In this document: one piece after another, positions 43,744-56,120 of the stretch | Position numbering within the stretch: position 1 is the stretch's first letter | Layout of the letters: the number at the start of each line of letters is the position of its first letter | Assembly (NCBI GenBank): GCA_031310005.1 | Contig: CM062386.1 | Coordinates: 2,914,001-2,978,000, forward strand | Reading direction: 5' to 3' | Source: Dactylellina haptotyla | Lineage: Eukaryota > Ascomycota > Orbiliomycetes > Orbiliales > Orbiliaceae | DNA: 64,000 bases | Notes under the pieces: generated by a model | What the model was told of the DNA's origin: nothing | The model's input: the letters and a program-made list of their open reading frames with translations, nothing else | Database searches by the model: none | Position numbers and translations under genes: made by a program

Positions 43744-45401
43744 CCTTAAAGAACTTAGAGTGGTGGTATTGAGGATATAGATATGTAACTGCCGTTGTTG
43801 TAACGGTGCGGCAGCATATATATATATGTATATGTGTGTGTGTGATTAAAGTATATAGCTATAGAGGTGATATGAAAATTGACTTCCTCGCGGTTCGAGC
43901 CAAGCTGATTGTAAATATCGAGATTTACAAGGTCGTAAAAGATCCAAAGATAGATCTAATTCAAATTCTCTTGATAATTCGTAAAATCTTTTATACTTCC
44001 GTCCTTAATATTTGCAACTTTGTGTCCTGAGAATAGAGTATTCTGGTCGAGACCCTTCAGAAGCTCGGGAAACCCTCAAAAGAAGGATCTATAAATTTAC
44101 AAGAATATAATCTTATCACCCCGCCTTGATTTTCAGCTGGCGGAATATCACCCAATCCCAGCTACAATGTTAATCGTGGGTTTGATCAGGAGGTCTTGAC
44201 CCCTGCTTGAAACCAGGCACGCAGGACCCAATGCAAGACGGTTATTCCATAATAGAGCCATCGTCACTGGAAAATGAGAACTGCGTTGTTTCGTTGTCCG
44301 AAGCTGCGGGAAGCAGGCTTATAGTATAGCTTTCAGACCATTAAAGAGACTCATGCACAAGCATCTTCATGTACCCTAGTCATCGAATTCATACTCTTCG
44401 ATGCAATCAGGCCATCTTCGTAAATTCTCCGCACATCGGTGGGTCACTCTAACTATCAGAGGATATTATTGCAGGATGAATCAGCATTTAAATTTAAGTC
44501 GGCGGTTGAAATGCTGAAATCGGCCTCATACAAGGATTCGAAGTGGGGTGGAGACTTTTCGCCAGGCGCCGCCGAGTCCGGCTTCTAACTTATACTCTGT
44601 AGAGCTTATACTTAGTCCTGTATACTAGCACTTAGGTCTCGAAGCCAGGCGGGGTAGTTTTGCTGCTGGTCCAGCAGCAAAATTCCGCGCAAACACAAAA
44701 CGACAACTAGCACTGCATGATTGCAGCGCCGTAAGTCTCGAACCAAACCAAACAAGACAGGCATGATTGTTGAACTTCATATTCGAATATATTCCACCCC
44801 CACAGTCTGTGCTACAATGTCATCATGCACTTTTTCTTATGTACCACTACAAGTGCCCTCTCCCGGCGCGAAACATGGTTTGTGTAGCTAATTTGGTACC
44901 ATGGTACTTTCCGAATACAACCCTGAACGTCCGATGTAGGAACTTGAAAAGGAAGATCTGAAGAACTTGGGAGCTGATCAGACTGGACGTGGACAGGTTG
45001 TGGTAAAATTCAACTAAGACCGGGTTTTCTCTTCAATTTTTAACATCGCACAGATCGGGAGACCGATCGGAAGACACATTATATACATCCATCGTAGAGC
45101 CGCCATTCGTTGGATATCCGCAGCCGGCTGGGATTGGGGGAGTGGTTTATCCATGTCGACGCCGACATGCGGATCGCCTTTTGAAAGTCGTAGGGGTGTC
45201 GACCAGACACAAGCCGCCGATTCACCTACCCTTCCTCCAATCTCGCATCGGTAAATATCAAAAGCGGGCAGCTGGAACAGAGAATCCAATCTTTTAACAG
45301 GCTCAGGAGAGCCCACACTATGATTTTTATTATGCGAGTTCAAAATTATTAATAATCTAATGCCATAGATTATTCAACTGTGCAAAGAAGAGTCTCAAAA
45401 T
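43744..45401. other. Intergenic, no supported gene
   Basis: 1.66 kb. An alternating AT/GT microsatellite lies at about 43818-43845. A 109-codon frame on minus (45014-45343) has an ATG and no stop but no recognisable domain, and could be part of the 3' UTR of the neighbouring minus-strand gene. The rest shows no coding character. Confidence 0.5.
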
Positions 45402-47293
45402 TCAAACCCTTGCACTGGCATGCATCTCTCCCTGTCTAGTATTGTCAATCGTAACCCCTGCGAAAGCGCTCAAATCCTCTATATCCGAATCGGAGAAATT
45501 CCCGTCGGGATTTCGATACTCGGCAGCTCGCCTCTCCTGTTCCTGCTCGAAGGCCAAGATCTCCTCTAGCTCCATATCCGGGAATAGCATGGCAAAATTG
45601 CGGTTTGTAAGGTAAGCCTGCACATCTCTCTCAGCTGGAATAGAGGTATCATTCTCCGGGTTTTCCGTTTCCATCCATTCGTTCTCGTTGGCCACGTCGA
45701 CATCCCGCTGCGGTGCCATGTCTCTTAGCTCTACATCTGTGGGTTCTGACTTCGTTTGACGGCTTTTGCTAAAGATTTGACCGAGTTTCAATCTGAGGCC
45801 CTTGGTACTAATCGCCCACCACCGTTGGAACCCGCTACTAAATTTCTTGGATCTGGTGGTTTTCATGACATCTTTAAGTGTAGGTTCTGCACCCGCTGGA
45901 CCGAAGAAAACCTTGTAAGAACCCGTTTTCATGAGCCGGCTGAAGCGGCGATCAAATTTATAATCGTGCAAGGCGTCGGTGCAAGCGTTCACCGAAGCCT
46001 TCTTCCCACGCCAAAACTTGGGTAAAGGGTACAAGAAGAATTGAGAATAAGAGTAGATGAGCTTGAGAGGCTGATAGCTGCGAAACCCCATTTTACCTTC
46101 CCGAGAGATATCCATCCACACATGGAGAGCGGGGATCGAAGTGGTAAGGATCTAGTGAGAACGGGAAAAATGGTTAGTAAAAGTCATTCTCTTTACGATA
46201 GTAAGAATCGTTAACGTTCATACTCCGATGTTGAGTTCGAGAACGCCGAGGAGCACGAGGTCCTTCGATTCCGCGCTGTACTCTGTTGTGGCCGGCATGA
46301 TTGCGACACCACGCAGGATGGAAATGCACGTCGTCAGGAAGGTTATCCACATCCATCCACTTCTGACGCGAAGTCTCTCCTCTCTAAGAAAGGTGGGTTT
46401 TATGTAGATTAGCGGTATGACGAAGCACATTATGTCGCAGGTGGTGGATATTGCTAGATTGGGTTATCCTGATTAGTCCAGTTTGTAAGATAGATAGATA
46501 TGCTGGGCACGTACTTGCAACGGTCGAATATATGACGGTGGTATAAGGGAGTAGATCGACGCCGGGCAGCGGATATTCAACTGATCCCTAATCACTAAAA
46601 ATTAGTGAGGTTTCCGTGTGGATATTCTGGCCGAAGAGGTGTAATACTGGTGGGAACGCCATCATAAGCGCAACCATACACATAACGCTCAATGCGATGC
46701 AACATCCAAAAACGAACATAACCGCATACTTCCCTTCGAGACGACCGTGGGTCATTCGATGACATGTCACACAGAGGGATAACTAGCTTATAGATCAGAG
46801 AACTCCACTGGCAATATAACTACTACGGTTTGGAACCTACTTTGAAGAACATGATGCCTCCGAGGTAGAAAACTCTACCGTAGTAATTCGGCTGCATTTG
46901 GGCATTACATCAGTAAAATAAACTAGGCTCTATTAGAAAACTACTTACACCTTGAAACATCTCCTCTAACACTGGCGGACGGTCATACATAGGTATGGCA
47001 AGACCATACCGAATCTCTATTTCCTGATGAGCAAAAGTGTAACGATCCTCAGTCTTGAGCAACGTACGGGCGAAAGCGAAACCAGTGTATATAAGCGAGA
47101 AGAGCTCAGTAAGGGCCATCAGGATATCATCCCAGAGAATCTTCGCGTATAATTTATGCTTAACGTAAGCTCTTAGCCACCAGGCGGCGAGTCCGATCAG
47201 GCTGGTAGTGAAGACGCAGATGAAAGAGGCAACCGATTCGCGGTCCCAGTACTGTGGAGATCTGGGGTCGACAAGGAAGTAGAATCTCGCCAT
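45402..47293 (-). CDS. Fungal-rhodopsin-type 7TM membrane protein
   Basis: Six exons on minus: 46949-47293, 46841-46891, 46648-46782, 46515-46587, 46224-46453, 45402-46151. Introns are 57-72 bp and all junctions keep frame. The product is 527 residues. Seven hydrophobic segments lie in the first 330 residues. Family features are the early RAYVKHKLYAKILWDDILMA block (R...WDD), the loop before TTCDIMCFVIPLIY, and GVLELNIGILTTSIPALHVW, the ELN.GI..TSIPAL signature of the fungal rhodopsin-like (Pth11-related) family. There is no CFEM domain before helix 1, so it belongs to the plain class. The C-terminal 190 residues are cytosolic and acidic (MELEEILAFEQEQERRAAEY). These proteins are presumed surface receptors; ligand and partners are unknown. 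Confidence 0.87.
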
Positions 47294-49576
47294 TTTGCGA
47301 CGCCGTAGGCGAGTTTGAGCTCGTTTTCTAGAATCAGATCGTTAGGCGTTCAGGTGGAGATTAGAGTGTAGAGGTCAGTTTGAAGGCATGTAAAATTGGG
47401 GATGGAAATTTTGGGGTGATGACAATGAATACTAAGGCTTGTAATAGTGAGGGTAGAAATTGCATGATTGTGATAGGTATAGCTAATTCGACCGATTAGC
47501 AGCTTCGAGAACACTCGGCGCAAATCAGAATTTCCAGCCACCTAAAGCTGACAAGCGTGATGAAGCATAATTTGGGATCTTCTAAATATTGAGGATTATA
47601 GATGTCCTCACCGGGACGACCTTCTTGGTATAACATGGGCCTATACGGTACATTACCTCTACCTTAAACCCGGGCAAAAGTCTGCATCCTATTCTCCGGC
47701 TTCAATCTCGCTTGTGCTACTACTGAAGCACATGCGGGCAATTGTACGACTTGATATCTCAAGATTGTTGTGAAGTAAACCACTCGACTTCCATATCGGT
47801 GGTATTGACAGTTACCGACTGTTGAATTAGCCTTTCAGCCACGTGAGAAGACTCGTTTTTTGGATCATATGGGAGATGAAAATGATGGTTGTTGGTTCCT
47901 GCGACTTCTTTTAATAGATCAGGATAGCTTATAGATATCCTTGGCACTCAGTACATCGAATCCGGATCGAAGTCTTGGGACCGTGAGATGGTACATATTT
48001 TGCCAATCGGCCCTTGAAAGAGCCGACTAATATCTATAGGTTTGGGTTATCGGCATTTGGGTTTGTCCGCTTGTGGTGCAGTGGCATAGAATGGCTTCCA
48101 CACAGGTTTTCAAAACTGGGGAACATGACTAGACAAATAAATGTTAAGCAACTTGAGATTTGAGCCTGATGTATGGGTCTATATTCGTTTTGCGAAGAGG
48201 TATGTGACCCAAGTCACAAAGAGAGAGGTTTCTTTAGATAAATCCGGACCGCGAAGAACTCTATTCGGACCTTACAAAGGTTTGTTCAACACTATTACGT
48301 ATTGATTTGGCGATATTTGGACGTACCCCATATACGTTGTTCGGTCTTGCGCAAAACTATTTGACGATAAAATGAGAATAGTTTGAAGCACAAAGACCCT
48401 TGCTATCTAATTTGTTAGTTCCTTACCCCCAACGGCCATGCATATTATACCAACATTCGGAAGGCACTGCGGAGAGTTGCAGACTGGTTGGACGAATGGC
48501 GACAGGACAAGGATATCCTTGGCAGTACCGATTCTCAGTTGATCGGGCAATTCGTTTCTGCCTGTTCCATATATCTCGAGCCAATGAATAATATGTTCGA
48601 CAATTATGCCATACAGGGATGTAGTAAGATTCTATTGGTCTCCTGCCTGAACGAGGTATCGCCTTTAGAAGCGCAACGAAATCGGTCGGAATATAACCCC
48701 ACCTTCGGATTTGGGACCGATGCAAGTATATATAGTGGAGAAAGCTCGAGAAAGCAATGCTACAAAAGTTAAATTCAACTACTTTAGAATTATTTACCGA
48801 TAATATTTGTGTACGATTTCTAAAAGTCGCTGCTGATCTGCTAGGTCAGATTATAACTCCATTCAAAAATACTACCAAACCAGCTCGCTCCCGTTCACGA
48901 TCCTCGCAATCTGGAAACAACCCACTTATTCTCATATGAACTTTAGGTACTTTTGTTTGGGAAAATCACTACACTATTAGAGGTAAGGCTGAGATAACTC
49001 AACCGAGAAATCCTGTGACATTCGCTAAGTTCCTCGATAGGGTCGGATCACGAATCTAGCCCAATCGGGATCAAGCGATAGCTCTCTACCAATCAAACGA
49101 CCCTAAACTGGTAGGGTTTCGCTGGAATTTATTTGTAATATCTCCCTTCACCAACTCGATTAGATAAACCAATAGCATGGTGAGGCTGGTCGAAAACCCT
49201 TTGGTCCGATAGGTTGGTTATATTTCTACAGGTTGGCTGGAACCTCGGTATACATCAAGCTTCAACCTCCTTGGCTATTCTAACTTTCCAATTACAAGCT
49301 GAAAATTAGCCTTCCGATTGGAAAACACGTACCTCGAAGACCATTCGCCGCTTTGTTTACTTAGGCTTGCCAAACAGAACTACAAATTTAGAATATATAG
49401 CGCATATACCCAAACCAACATTCCCAGAGTTTTTAGTTTTCGGTATATTCATAGCTCATCCTGTTCCACTTTTTGGGACCTGTCTATAGACTTACGGTCT
49501 AAATCCTCTAATCTATTATAAAACCATTTATTTGCGGCACATATTTGTTATTCAGACACAGGACAGCCTCCCAACT
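47294..49576. other. Intergenic, no gene recognised
   Basis: 2.3 kb between divergent genes (minus 7TM gene and plus MFS gene). It is AT-rich and has short overlapping frames around 48400-48770 on both strands without domain or intron signals worth a call. It must contain two promoters. Confidence 0.5.
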
Positions 49577-51930
49577 ATGGAGACCATAACAAAAGTCGTT
49601 CCAGACCAATATATTGATCTGAAGAGCGATTCTTCTACCCGAATTACGAATTCTCCGACTCCAGGATCTAGGAGAGCTGATGCTGCCTTTGAGTTTCTAC
49701 AGCAACAACGCGCGCTATATAGCACCGCATCGCCAGTAAATGAGAAGGAACTGCTCCGAAAGATCGATTTTAGAATTGTTCCGATCATGTTCGCCTGCTA
49801 TACAATGCAATTCATTGACAAAGTGAACATAAATGTAAGGCTCTTACTTTCCTCTCTCAGCTTACTTCTCCTTTGACTCGCATTTCTATATAGTGCTCTT
49901 GATGCTAACTCAACAAATTGACGTTTAGTATGCCGCAGTTATGGGTCTGAACAAGGAACTTGGTTTAAAGGGAAACGAGTTCTCATGGTGTGCTACCGCA
50001 TTCTTTATCGCATTTCTCGCTGCTGAGATTCCCACCGGTTCGTACTCTACCCACGCTAGGTAACTTAAGAAATAGTGTATACCGACTAGACGGAAATCGT
50101 TCGCTTATCATGCTCGCTGGATGGTCGAACGGATTTTAGGTCGTACAAATAATCAATACCTAGACTTTGCTAATCGGTTTCTCTTTGTAATTCTAGGGAT
50201 GTTCCTGCAGAAGCTTCCAGCCGCAAAGTATCTTGGTTTTAGCGTTATCATGTGGGGCGTCGTTACTGCTTGCACCGCGGCTTGCCACAACTTTGTCAGC
50301 CTGCTAATTGTCAGGATTTTCCTCGGTGTCTTTGAGGTATGCACGAAATATTACCTTGTGATGTTGTATTTTGAGGTTCCGCTGCATATGCATTTTCTCG
50401 CATTTTGTGAGCTGATTGGATTTGAATTTGATAGACCGCCATCGCACCATGTCTGATCCTGATAACGAGTGAGCCGCTTCAAAATATTTTGTTTGATAGA
50501 AAATATGAAGAAACTAATAAAGTACCCCGGCAGGTATGTGGTACACTAAAGCGGAACAAGTCCCCCGGATGAGTTTGTGGTACAGTGGACTTGGTATTGG
50601 TCAGATATTTGGGGGTCTAGTTTCATTCGGTAAGGAGAAAAATACCATTCCTTTTAGCCCCAGCCGCTTTGTAGGAGCGTTGTGATAACTTTACATTAAC
50701 CATTCATAATCGGTAGGCTTCCAACATGTAGAGAGTGAATTCTCAGGCTGGAGAGTTATGTTCCTCGCTCTTGGCGGTGTCACAATAGCGATCGGGATCT
50801 GGACCGTCTGGAAGCTGCCGGACACACCAATGTCGTCGACTTGGCTTACTGAGCAGGAGCGTCTCGCTGCTTTGGAGAGAGTTGAAAAGAACCAGACCGG
50901 GATCAGCAGTACAGATTTCAAACCTAAACAACTCAAAGAACTGTTCTTAGATCCGCAGATTTGGGGCATATTTCTGTGTACCTCTCTTGTACGACATCGG
51001 TATATCTTGACTGGAATAGAAAAAATGCTGACAAATTTCTGACTTCTGCTAGACTTCCATTTCGTCAGGTGTTATTACAACGTACTCAGCGACCGTGATC
51101 CGAGGCTTTGGCTACACACCCAAAGTGACGGCGCTGTTGAACATGCCATCCGGGATTGTATCGATTCTTGCAGCAATAATATCCGGTGTAATCGTAGGGA
51201 AAACATCCACGAGGGCGTTGTGGATAGCAGGATTGTGTGTACCTGGAATAGTTGGCGGTGCGTTGATGTCGTTCCTTCCTGCCAAAGAGAAGGCTGGAAA
51301 CCTAATCGGCATTTACCTTGTCAACGCGGTAGGCTCTCACAATCTTTAGCATTATTTCTCAAATAGTTTTGTTGACCAAAACCATAGATTACTGCCACCC
51401 TAATACTGCTGTATAGTTGGGTGGCTGCCAATGTAGCTGGCCATACAAAACGCATAGCTGCCAGTGTGATGATATCTGGCAGCTTCTCTCTTGGTAATAT
51501 CATAGGGCCCCAGACGTTCCAAGCCAAAGATGCCCCAGGGTATGTTTTAAGTTGAATTTCTAAATATTCGCTTTCCAGCTCGATTACTTTCTTCTTTTCG
51601 CTAACATATATATTTGGTCGAATTTCAACAATAGATACTTTCCAGCCAAAGTTACCGTATTGGCTACGCAGGCGGCAGCAGCTATCGTAGCTCTGCTTTT
51701 ACGGGTCTACTATAACTACCAAAATACTCGCCGCGATAGTATCGAAAGGGAGCGAATCAGCGAAGACAAGAGCGATAGCATGAGTCACGTCGAATGGATG
51801 AACTGTAAGTTCAAAACATCAGCAGTACCATAGAATGCACCTCATCTGATAAGAATCACCTCGCTAACCAACCATCCCGCCTGAAACAGTAACCGACAGA
51901 GAAAATGTTACATTCAGATACGTGCTCTAA
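49577..51930 (+). CDS. MFS transporter, Dal5/allantoate permease family
   Basis: Ten exons: 49577-49834, 49929-50037, 50197-50336, 50435-50468, 50534-50629, 50717-50988, 51053-51328, 51388-51539, 51635-51804, 51890-51930. All junctions keep frame; the second donor (GTTCGT, 160 bp intron) is weak. The product is 515 residues. Family blocks are ELLRKIDFRIVPIMFACYTM then FIDKVNINYAAVMGLNKELG, the conserved EIPTGMFLQKLPAAKYLGF, MWGVVTACTAACHNF, LIVRIFLGVFE and the end LTDRENVTFRYVL (a hallmark of this family). Twelve helices are expected. Members import allantoate, nicotinate, ureidosuccinate or other organic anions by H+ symport; the substrate is unknown. The hydrophilic N-terminus of about 60 residues is typical. 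Confidence 0.92.
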
Positions 51931-53563
51931 AAAATTTCAAACCCGTGGGTGAACAGGTACCGAAGAAACCTAACGAACGCGTCTTCTTTATGAGGCCACA
52001 ATTTATTGTTTCGTGTTGCATCTATTTCGCAAATCAGCTGTAATATGATGATCCAGCGATTACACGCTCTATTTACAGAAGATCATTGAGCGGGCGCCAT
52101 ATATGGACCCCTGGAACTTGTTTACAAGAATATGAACTCATCATGAAATCGACCATCTACACAAATTTAAACCGCGTCTTTTCTTGGCATTGTGGATGCT
52201 TCAGGAGTGAATGCATTATCACCAGAAAAAGTTTTGTAACTTTGGAACATTGAGTGCAAAATCCTGTGACCTAAGACCCTATTCTCGTATTTTCACAGCC
52301 AATAACCAATATTCTCCACATCCCAAGCCCACGGTGCAGGTATCCGCTACTAGGGGTGTTTCAGGCGGCTCGACCCGAAGACTAGATGCCGCCCATCCAT
52401 GTCGACTACAGCGCTTCCCTAAATAGCCACTCAAAAAAGACCCATGTAGACTTACAACTTGTTTTTTCAGAGCAAAAATAATATTTTCAAAATCGCATTG
52501 TGCATTCTAGCAGAATTCACACAGAGACAGACAGAGCATCTTAGCCGCCCGTACTGAATGCATTGATGAAAGCCAGAGGTCTTACATCGTAAATGGGGTT
52601 GCTAGTGGTATGGGATCCGAGGGAAACCCGCGATCGAATAAGGAGGCGCACATAAACGATTGCCAGGATAACCCGGGAATGCTGAACCACATTGGCAGTA
52701 CTGCAGTTTCCAAAAAGTCCAAAGTTTAAACCCAAAATCAATCAATACCTACACTATGACCCAAACGAGGGCTGCCCTCTCAACGAAGTTTTATTCCAGA
52801 TGCCCGGCTGTATTGAATTTTACATCACCAAGGTTCGATGATAAATATCCTCATCACAATAATTTTTGGTCTAGACACGCGTAACAACAGTTAGTATCAG
52901 AAGGGACGCGCTCAAGATCGTGTGAAGGCTAGGAGGCGGGCCAAAGGGACCCGATCGTACGAGAATATTTAAGCTAGCCGCCCGGGTTCCTGCACGACGA
53001 GTTTGCAGGTCATGGATATTTTGCAATTGATGCGAGTGTACGGCACAGCATGCAGCAACCAATTTGGCTGGAAATTTGTTGGTGTTGTGCAAACCCATCC
53101 TTTCAAGCGGCCCTAAATGTTCTCAAAACAATAGAAAATGCATTCTGGAAGAACTAAATAAACCAGCCTTCTCCCCTCGTGATTGCTCTTCATTCTAGCT
53201 TTTCAAGCGATACTCAAAATAGCTAGCTGGCGAAGCATTTTTTTAGATTTTTTACGCTCGCCGCGTCTTCGATTCTTCTTTTCTCGCATTGTTGGGCTGG
53301 TACCTTCACGTTACACAAACAGAAGTTGGTCCAACACATTTCTAGAACCCGGTCCCGATCACGATCATCTGATCACTCGAAGATTGATCTTGTACTCGTA
53401 CAAACCGGTAGGTACTTAAAATCCAAGTCCCTATAGGTGCAAACTTTGTCACTAACTCTAGACCAGCTTTCCACTACCTGGCAGATGACACCAACTTCGA
53501 GATTTACATTCATAATCTCCTGAAGTGCACTTAAGTGTCGCTGAAAATCAAGAATCGACAACC
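51931..53563. other. Intergenic, no gene recognised
   Basis: 1.6 kb. Short frames on both strands (for example minus 52541-52741) lack support. The last 350 bases upstream of the small TM gene contain pyrimidine-rich stretches (53160-53280). Confidence 0.5.
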
Positions 53564-53806
53564 ATGCCATCCATATACAACCGCGATCTTGTCTCAACTC
53601 TTAACGACCCAGAAGTTAAGAAAAACATAGAAAACGCCGGCGCCGCGATTAAATACTTTCAGCCCTCGGACTCTCTGCCTTACGAGTCAAAACTAGCGTT
53701 ATCAGGCCGAATAATAACGGGATTTGCAGCCGCCTTAGTCTTAATGGGTGCATTTGTTATGGGCTTTGCTTATTCGAAGCAGATTATAAGACGGCTGAGA
53801 AAATGA
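53564..53806 (+). CDS. Small one-helix membrane protein, 80 residues
   Basis: Single exon starting at ATG 53564 (CAACCATGCC, a favourable context). The frame is also open upstream but has no ATG there. The N-terminal half is hydrophilic (MPSIYNRDLVSTLNDPEVKK). A single membrane helix lies at about residues 51-73 (IITGFAAALVLMGAFVMGFA), followed by a basic tail (KQIIRRLRK). Positive charge after the helix suggests the C-terminus faces the cytosol or mitochondrial matrix. No family was recognised. The clean composition argues that it is real, but its small size leaves doubt. Confidence 0.5.
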   Translation: MPSIYNRDLVSTLNDPEVKKNIENAGAAIKYFQPSDSLPYESKLALSGRIITGFAAALVLMGAFVMGFAYSKQIIRRLRK

Positions 53807-54476
53807 GGTACGAAGATGTGGTATACGAAATATGCGGAGGAGTGGTTTCGCAGCGTATAGACCAGCGTCCATATCAATATTTCTTAGGCTTGCACGCTGA
53901 GGATGTTGTAACCAGGTCATAGGTGTAGATGAGCTGGAAGTAATACTTTTTTGTAGACGATAAGATTTTAGGATATGTAGTTAGATTGCTGCATGTGATT
54001 GGTACAACTATATAGAAGGGATTTTGAAGAGAAAATAAATGCCTCAAGACAGCCTTCCCATCTACGATATAACAAGAAGTAATCTAATTGAGGAACATAT
54101 TTTTTAATGAAGTTCTGAGTAAGCGGACTTAGTAGAAATTAAGGCTGTCATATCTAGAGCTTACGTGCTTTGTCTTGTGCGGGGCTGTCGGCTGTAGCTA
54201 CGTATATGTTGATCGGAGTTTGTCTTTCGCCATGATTCGAAATGTCTAGTACCATGCGCCAGTCTTCAATAATCCGGTATAAACATCCTCAGCCCCGTGG
54301 TTAAATATAATATCTTACATGATTAATTACAAATTTTGATATCGTCTGTAAAATTGGCAAAAAAAATCTTATTAAGGCAATAACGGCACTAAAAGTACAA
54401 CGCATAACAGCTACCGAATAACGACGTAAGACGCACGTTTTTTTATGATAATACGAATTATAATATTGAAATGAAA
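53807..54476. other. Convergent AT-rich spacer
   Basis: 670 bp between the small membrane protein (plus) and the ankyrin gene (minus). It is AT-rich with no coding frame, and terminators for both genes are expected. Confidence 0.5.
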
Positions 54477-56120
54477 TCAGACTATCCCTTTCATTGGCAT
54501 ATTCTTTTCCAATGCCATCCGCCTCAGCATCTCGTAGAATTTAGGGTCTTTTATCTGGAAAGCCGATTTTCCCGTAGAGTCTCTTATATCTTCATCTACT
54601 CCCTTCGATTTTAGATATTCGTATCTTGTCTCTGACCGTTGGTCTTCGTTCAGGACCACCATGTGAAGGTACGTGCGCCCATTGTCATCGATCTCCGACC
54701 ACTTCACACCCGCTTCGTCAAATATGTCGAGAACCGACTTGTCGAGTTCAATTTGATTCGGACTGTGTCGTTCACTATACCCGGATCTCGGGTCGACAGG
54801 CACTTCCTCCAAGAAGAGACTCAAAGGAGTGCGACCTTCTGTGTTCCGGGCATTAATATCCAGTCCGTGGCGGAGAAAGATTTGAAACAGGCGCCGTTTA
54901 TTGGCACTAGCCTCACTGTCGACCAATCCATCGTCAGCTAGGTAGTGTAGAGCTGTGTTCCCTCGGCCGTCAGCAAAATTCGGTTGAGCACCAGCAGCGA
55001 GAAGGTCATCGATCGTTGTCTCATCTCGTAAATAATGGCCATGGTAGTAATTACACCGCAACCTTTGTAGGGCTGCATGCAATGGATAAGTGCCAAAATT
55101 ATCAGGCTTGTTAATCAATTCTATGCTCTCACTTAGAGATAAGACGTGTCGCAGAGTATTCCTGATTACAGGTGGGCGGAAGTGCCGAGGCTCCGTGTTA
55201 CTCTGATCTAGAAGCTGGTGGAGAACATTCCTGCCTAGATCATCTGTTGCCAATAGATTTGCTCCTCGATTAAGTAAATATTGGAATGCCGTTATCTGAA
55301 CATTGGCGAAAGGATTATGTAAATAAACTTGGCCCTCTTCTTCCGCATCCCTGTGGTTGCTGTTAATAGCCGCATCAGCACCTAGTAGACTACGACATGC
55401 GGAAAGGAGAAGAGTGCGGCCACGGGGATCTCGATGCTCCAGATCGAGTTCCAGATTATCAGTAAGTAATGGGAGGGCATAGTGAGAGTCTTCGAGAATT
55501 GAATGAACCACGCATCGAAGTCCATATTTTTCTTCGAACATGTTGCTGTCAGATCCCCAGTGATCAAAGCCATACGCCTCAGGCTGTGAAACGGGAATCC
55601 GATGACCTGGAAAAACTCCGCGACGATGGGTATGCATCAGCGGCTGCCGATAAACAGCATATAAATCTGCTCCTCGGCTGACGAGTTCGGTCATTATTGC
55701 CCCAATTTTAAGCTTTTCTTCCTGAGCCTTTGGGTGTGTAGGTATTCCTGCGGCAATACTGAGAGGGTATTTCTCACGGTAGGTCCTACCATAGCGAAAA
55801 CGAGGGGACATATTCGGGTCGCTGTGCCAGTATTCCGACACTTCATCAGATATAGCTACGGCGGGTTCAAATAGGCGAACGTTTGGGCTAACCCCAGAAT
55901 TGAGTTGCTCTTTCACGGCCTCGGCGTTTCGATCGCATATTGCCGAAACTAGCGTTCTTGCATTTTGGTTGGCGTGTTGTAAGTTATGGTAATCGTCTCC
56001 GTTATCCCCATCATCTTCGTCTTCCCCATCATCTTCGTCTTCGGATGACGAATGGTAGTGTATTCCGGATAGATCAGGAGGTGTCGGATTGCTATTGACT
56101 TCGTTCTTTGAACAAGGCAT
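54477..56120 (-). CDS. Ankyrin-repeat protein with acidic N-terminal region
   Basis: Single exon, 547 residues from ATG 56120 (MPCSKNEVNSNPTPPDLSG). The frame is open upstream to 56282, but that part is AT-rich, starts MVLSIHISLL and ends just before a CTAG sequence resembling a 3' splice site, so it is more likely leader or intron. A highly acidic stretch (DEDDGEDEDDGDNGDD) precedes the ankyrin region. Degenerate ankyrin units follow from about residue 55 (SAICDRNAEAVKEQLNSGVS) to 540, separated by long inserts, with clearer ones at GRGNTALHYLADDG, NTEGRTPLSLFLEE and NGRTYLHMVVLNED. No other domain or signal peptide is seen. A protein-binding role is assumed. It resembles orphan ankyrin proteins frequent in fungal recognition repertoires. 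Confidence 0.82.
   Translation of the reverse strand: MPCSKNEVNSNPTPPDLSGIHYHSSSEDEDDGEDEDDGDNGDDYHNLQHANQNARTLVSAICDRNAEAVKEQLNSGVSPNVRLFEPAVAISDEVSEYWHSDPNMSPRFRYGRTYREKYPLSIAAGIPTHPKAQEEKLKIGAIMTELVSRGADLYAVYRQPLMHTHRRGVFPGHRIPVSQPEAYGFDHWGSDSNMFEEKYGLRCVVHSILEDSHYALPLLTDNLELDLEHRDPRGRTLLLSACRSLLGADAAINSNHRDAEEEGQVYLHNPFANVQITAFQYLLNRGANLLATDDLGRNVLHQLLDQSNTEPRHFRPPVIRNTLRHVLSLSESIELINKPDNFGTYPLHAALQRLRCNYYHGHYLRDETTIDDLLAAGAQPNFADGRGNTALHYLADDGLVDSEASANKRRLFQIFLRHGLDINARNTEGRTPLSLFLEEVPVDPRSGYSERHSPNQIELDKSVLDIFDEAGVKWSEIDDNGRTYLHMVVLNEDQRSETRYEYLKSKGVDEDIRDSTGKSAFQIKDPKFYEMLRRMALEKNMPMKGIV

Noticed and set aside
45014-45343. 109-codon frame on minus downstream of the 7TM gene
   Set aside because: It has an ATG but no domain, and lies where the 3' UTR of the 7TM gene should be. 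Too weak to call a gene.
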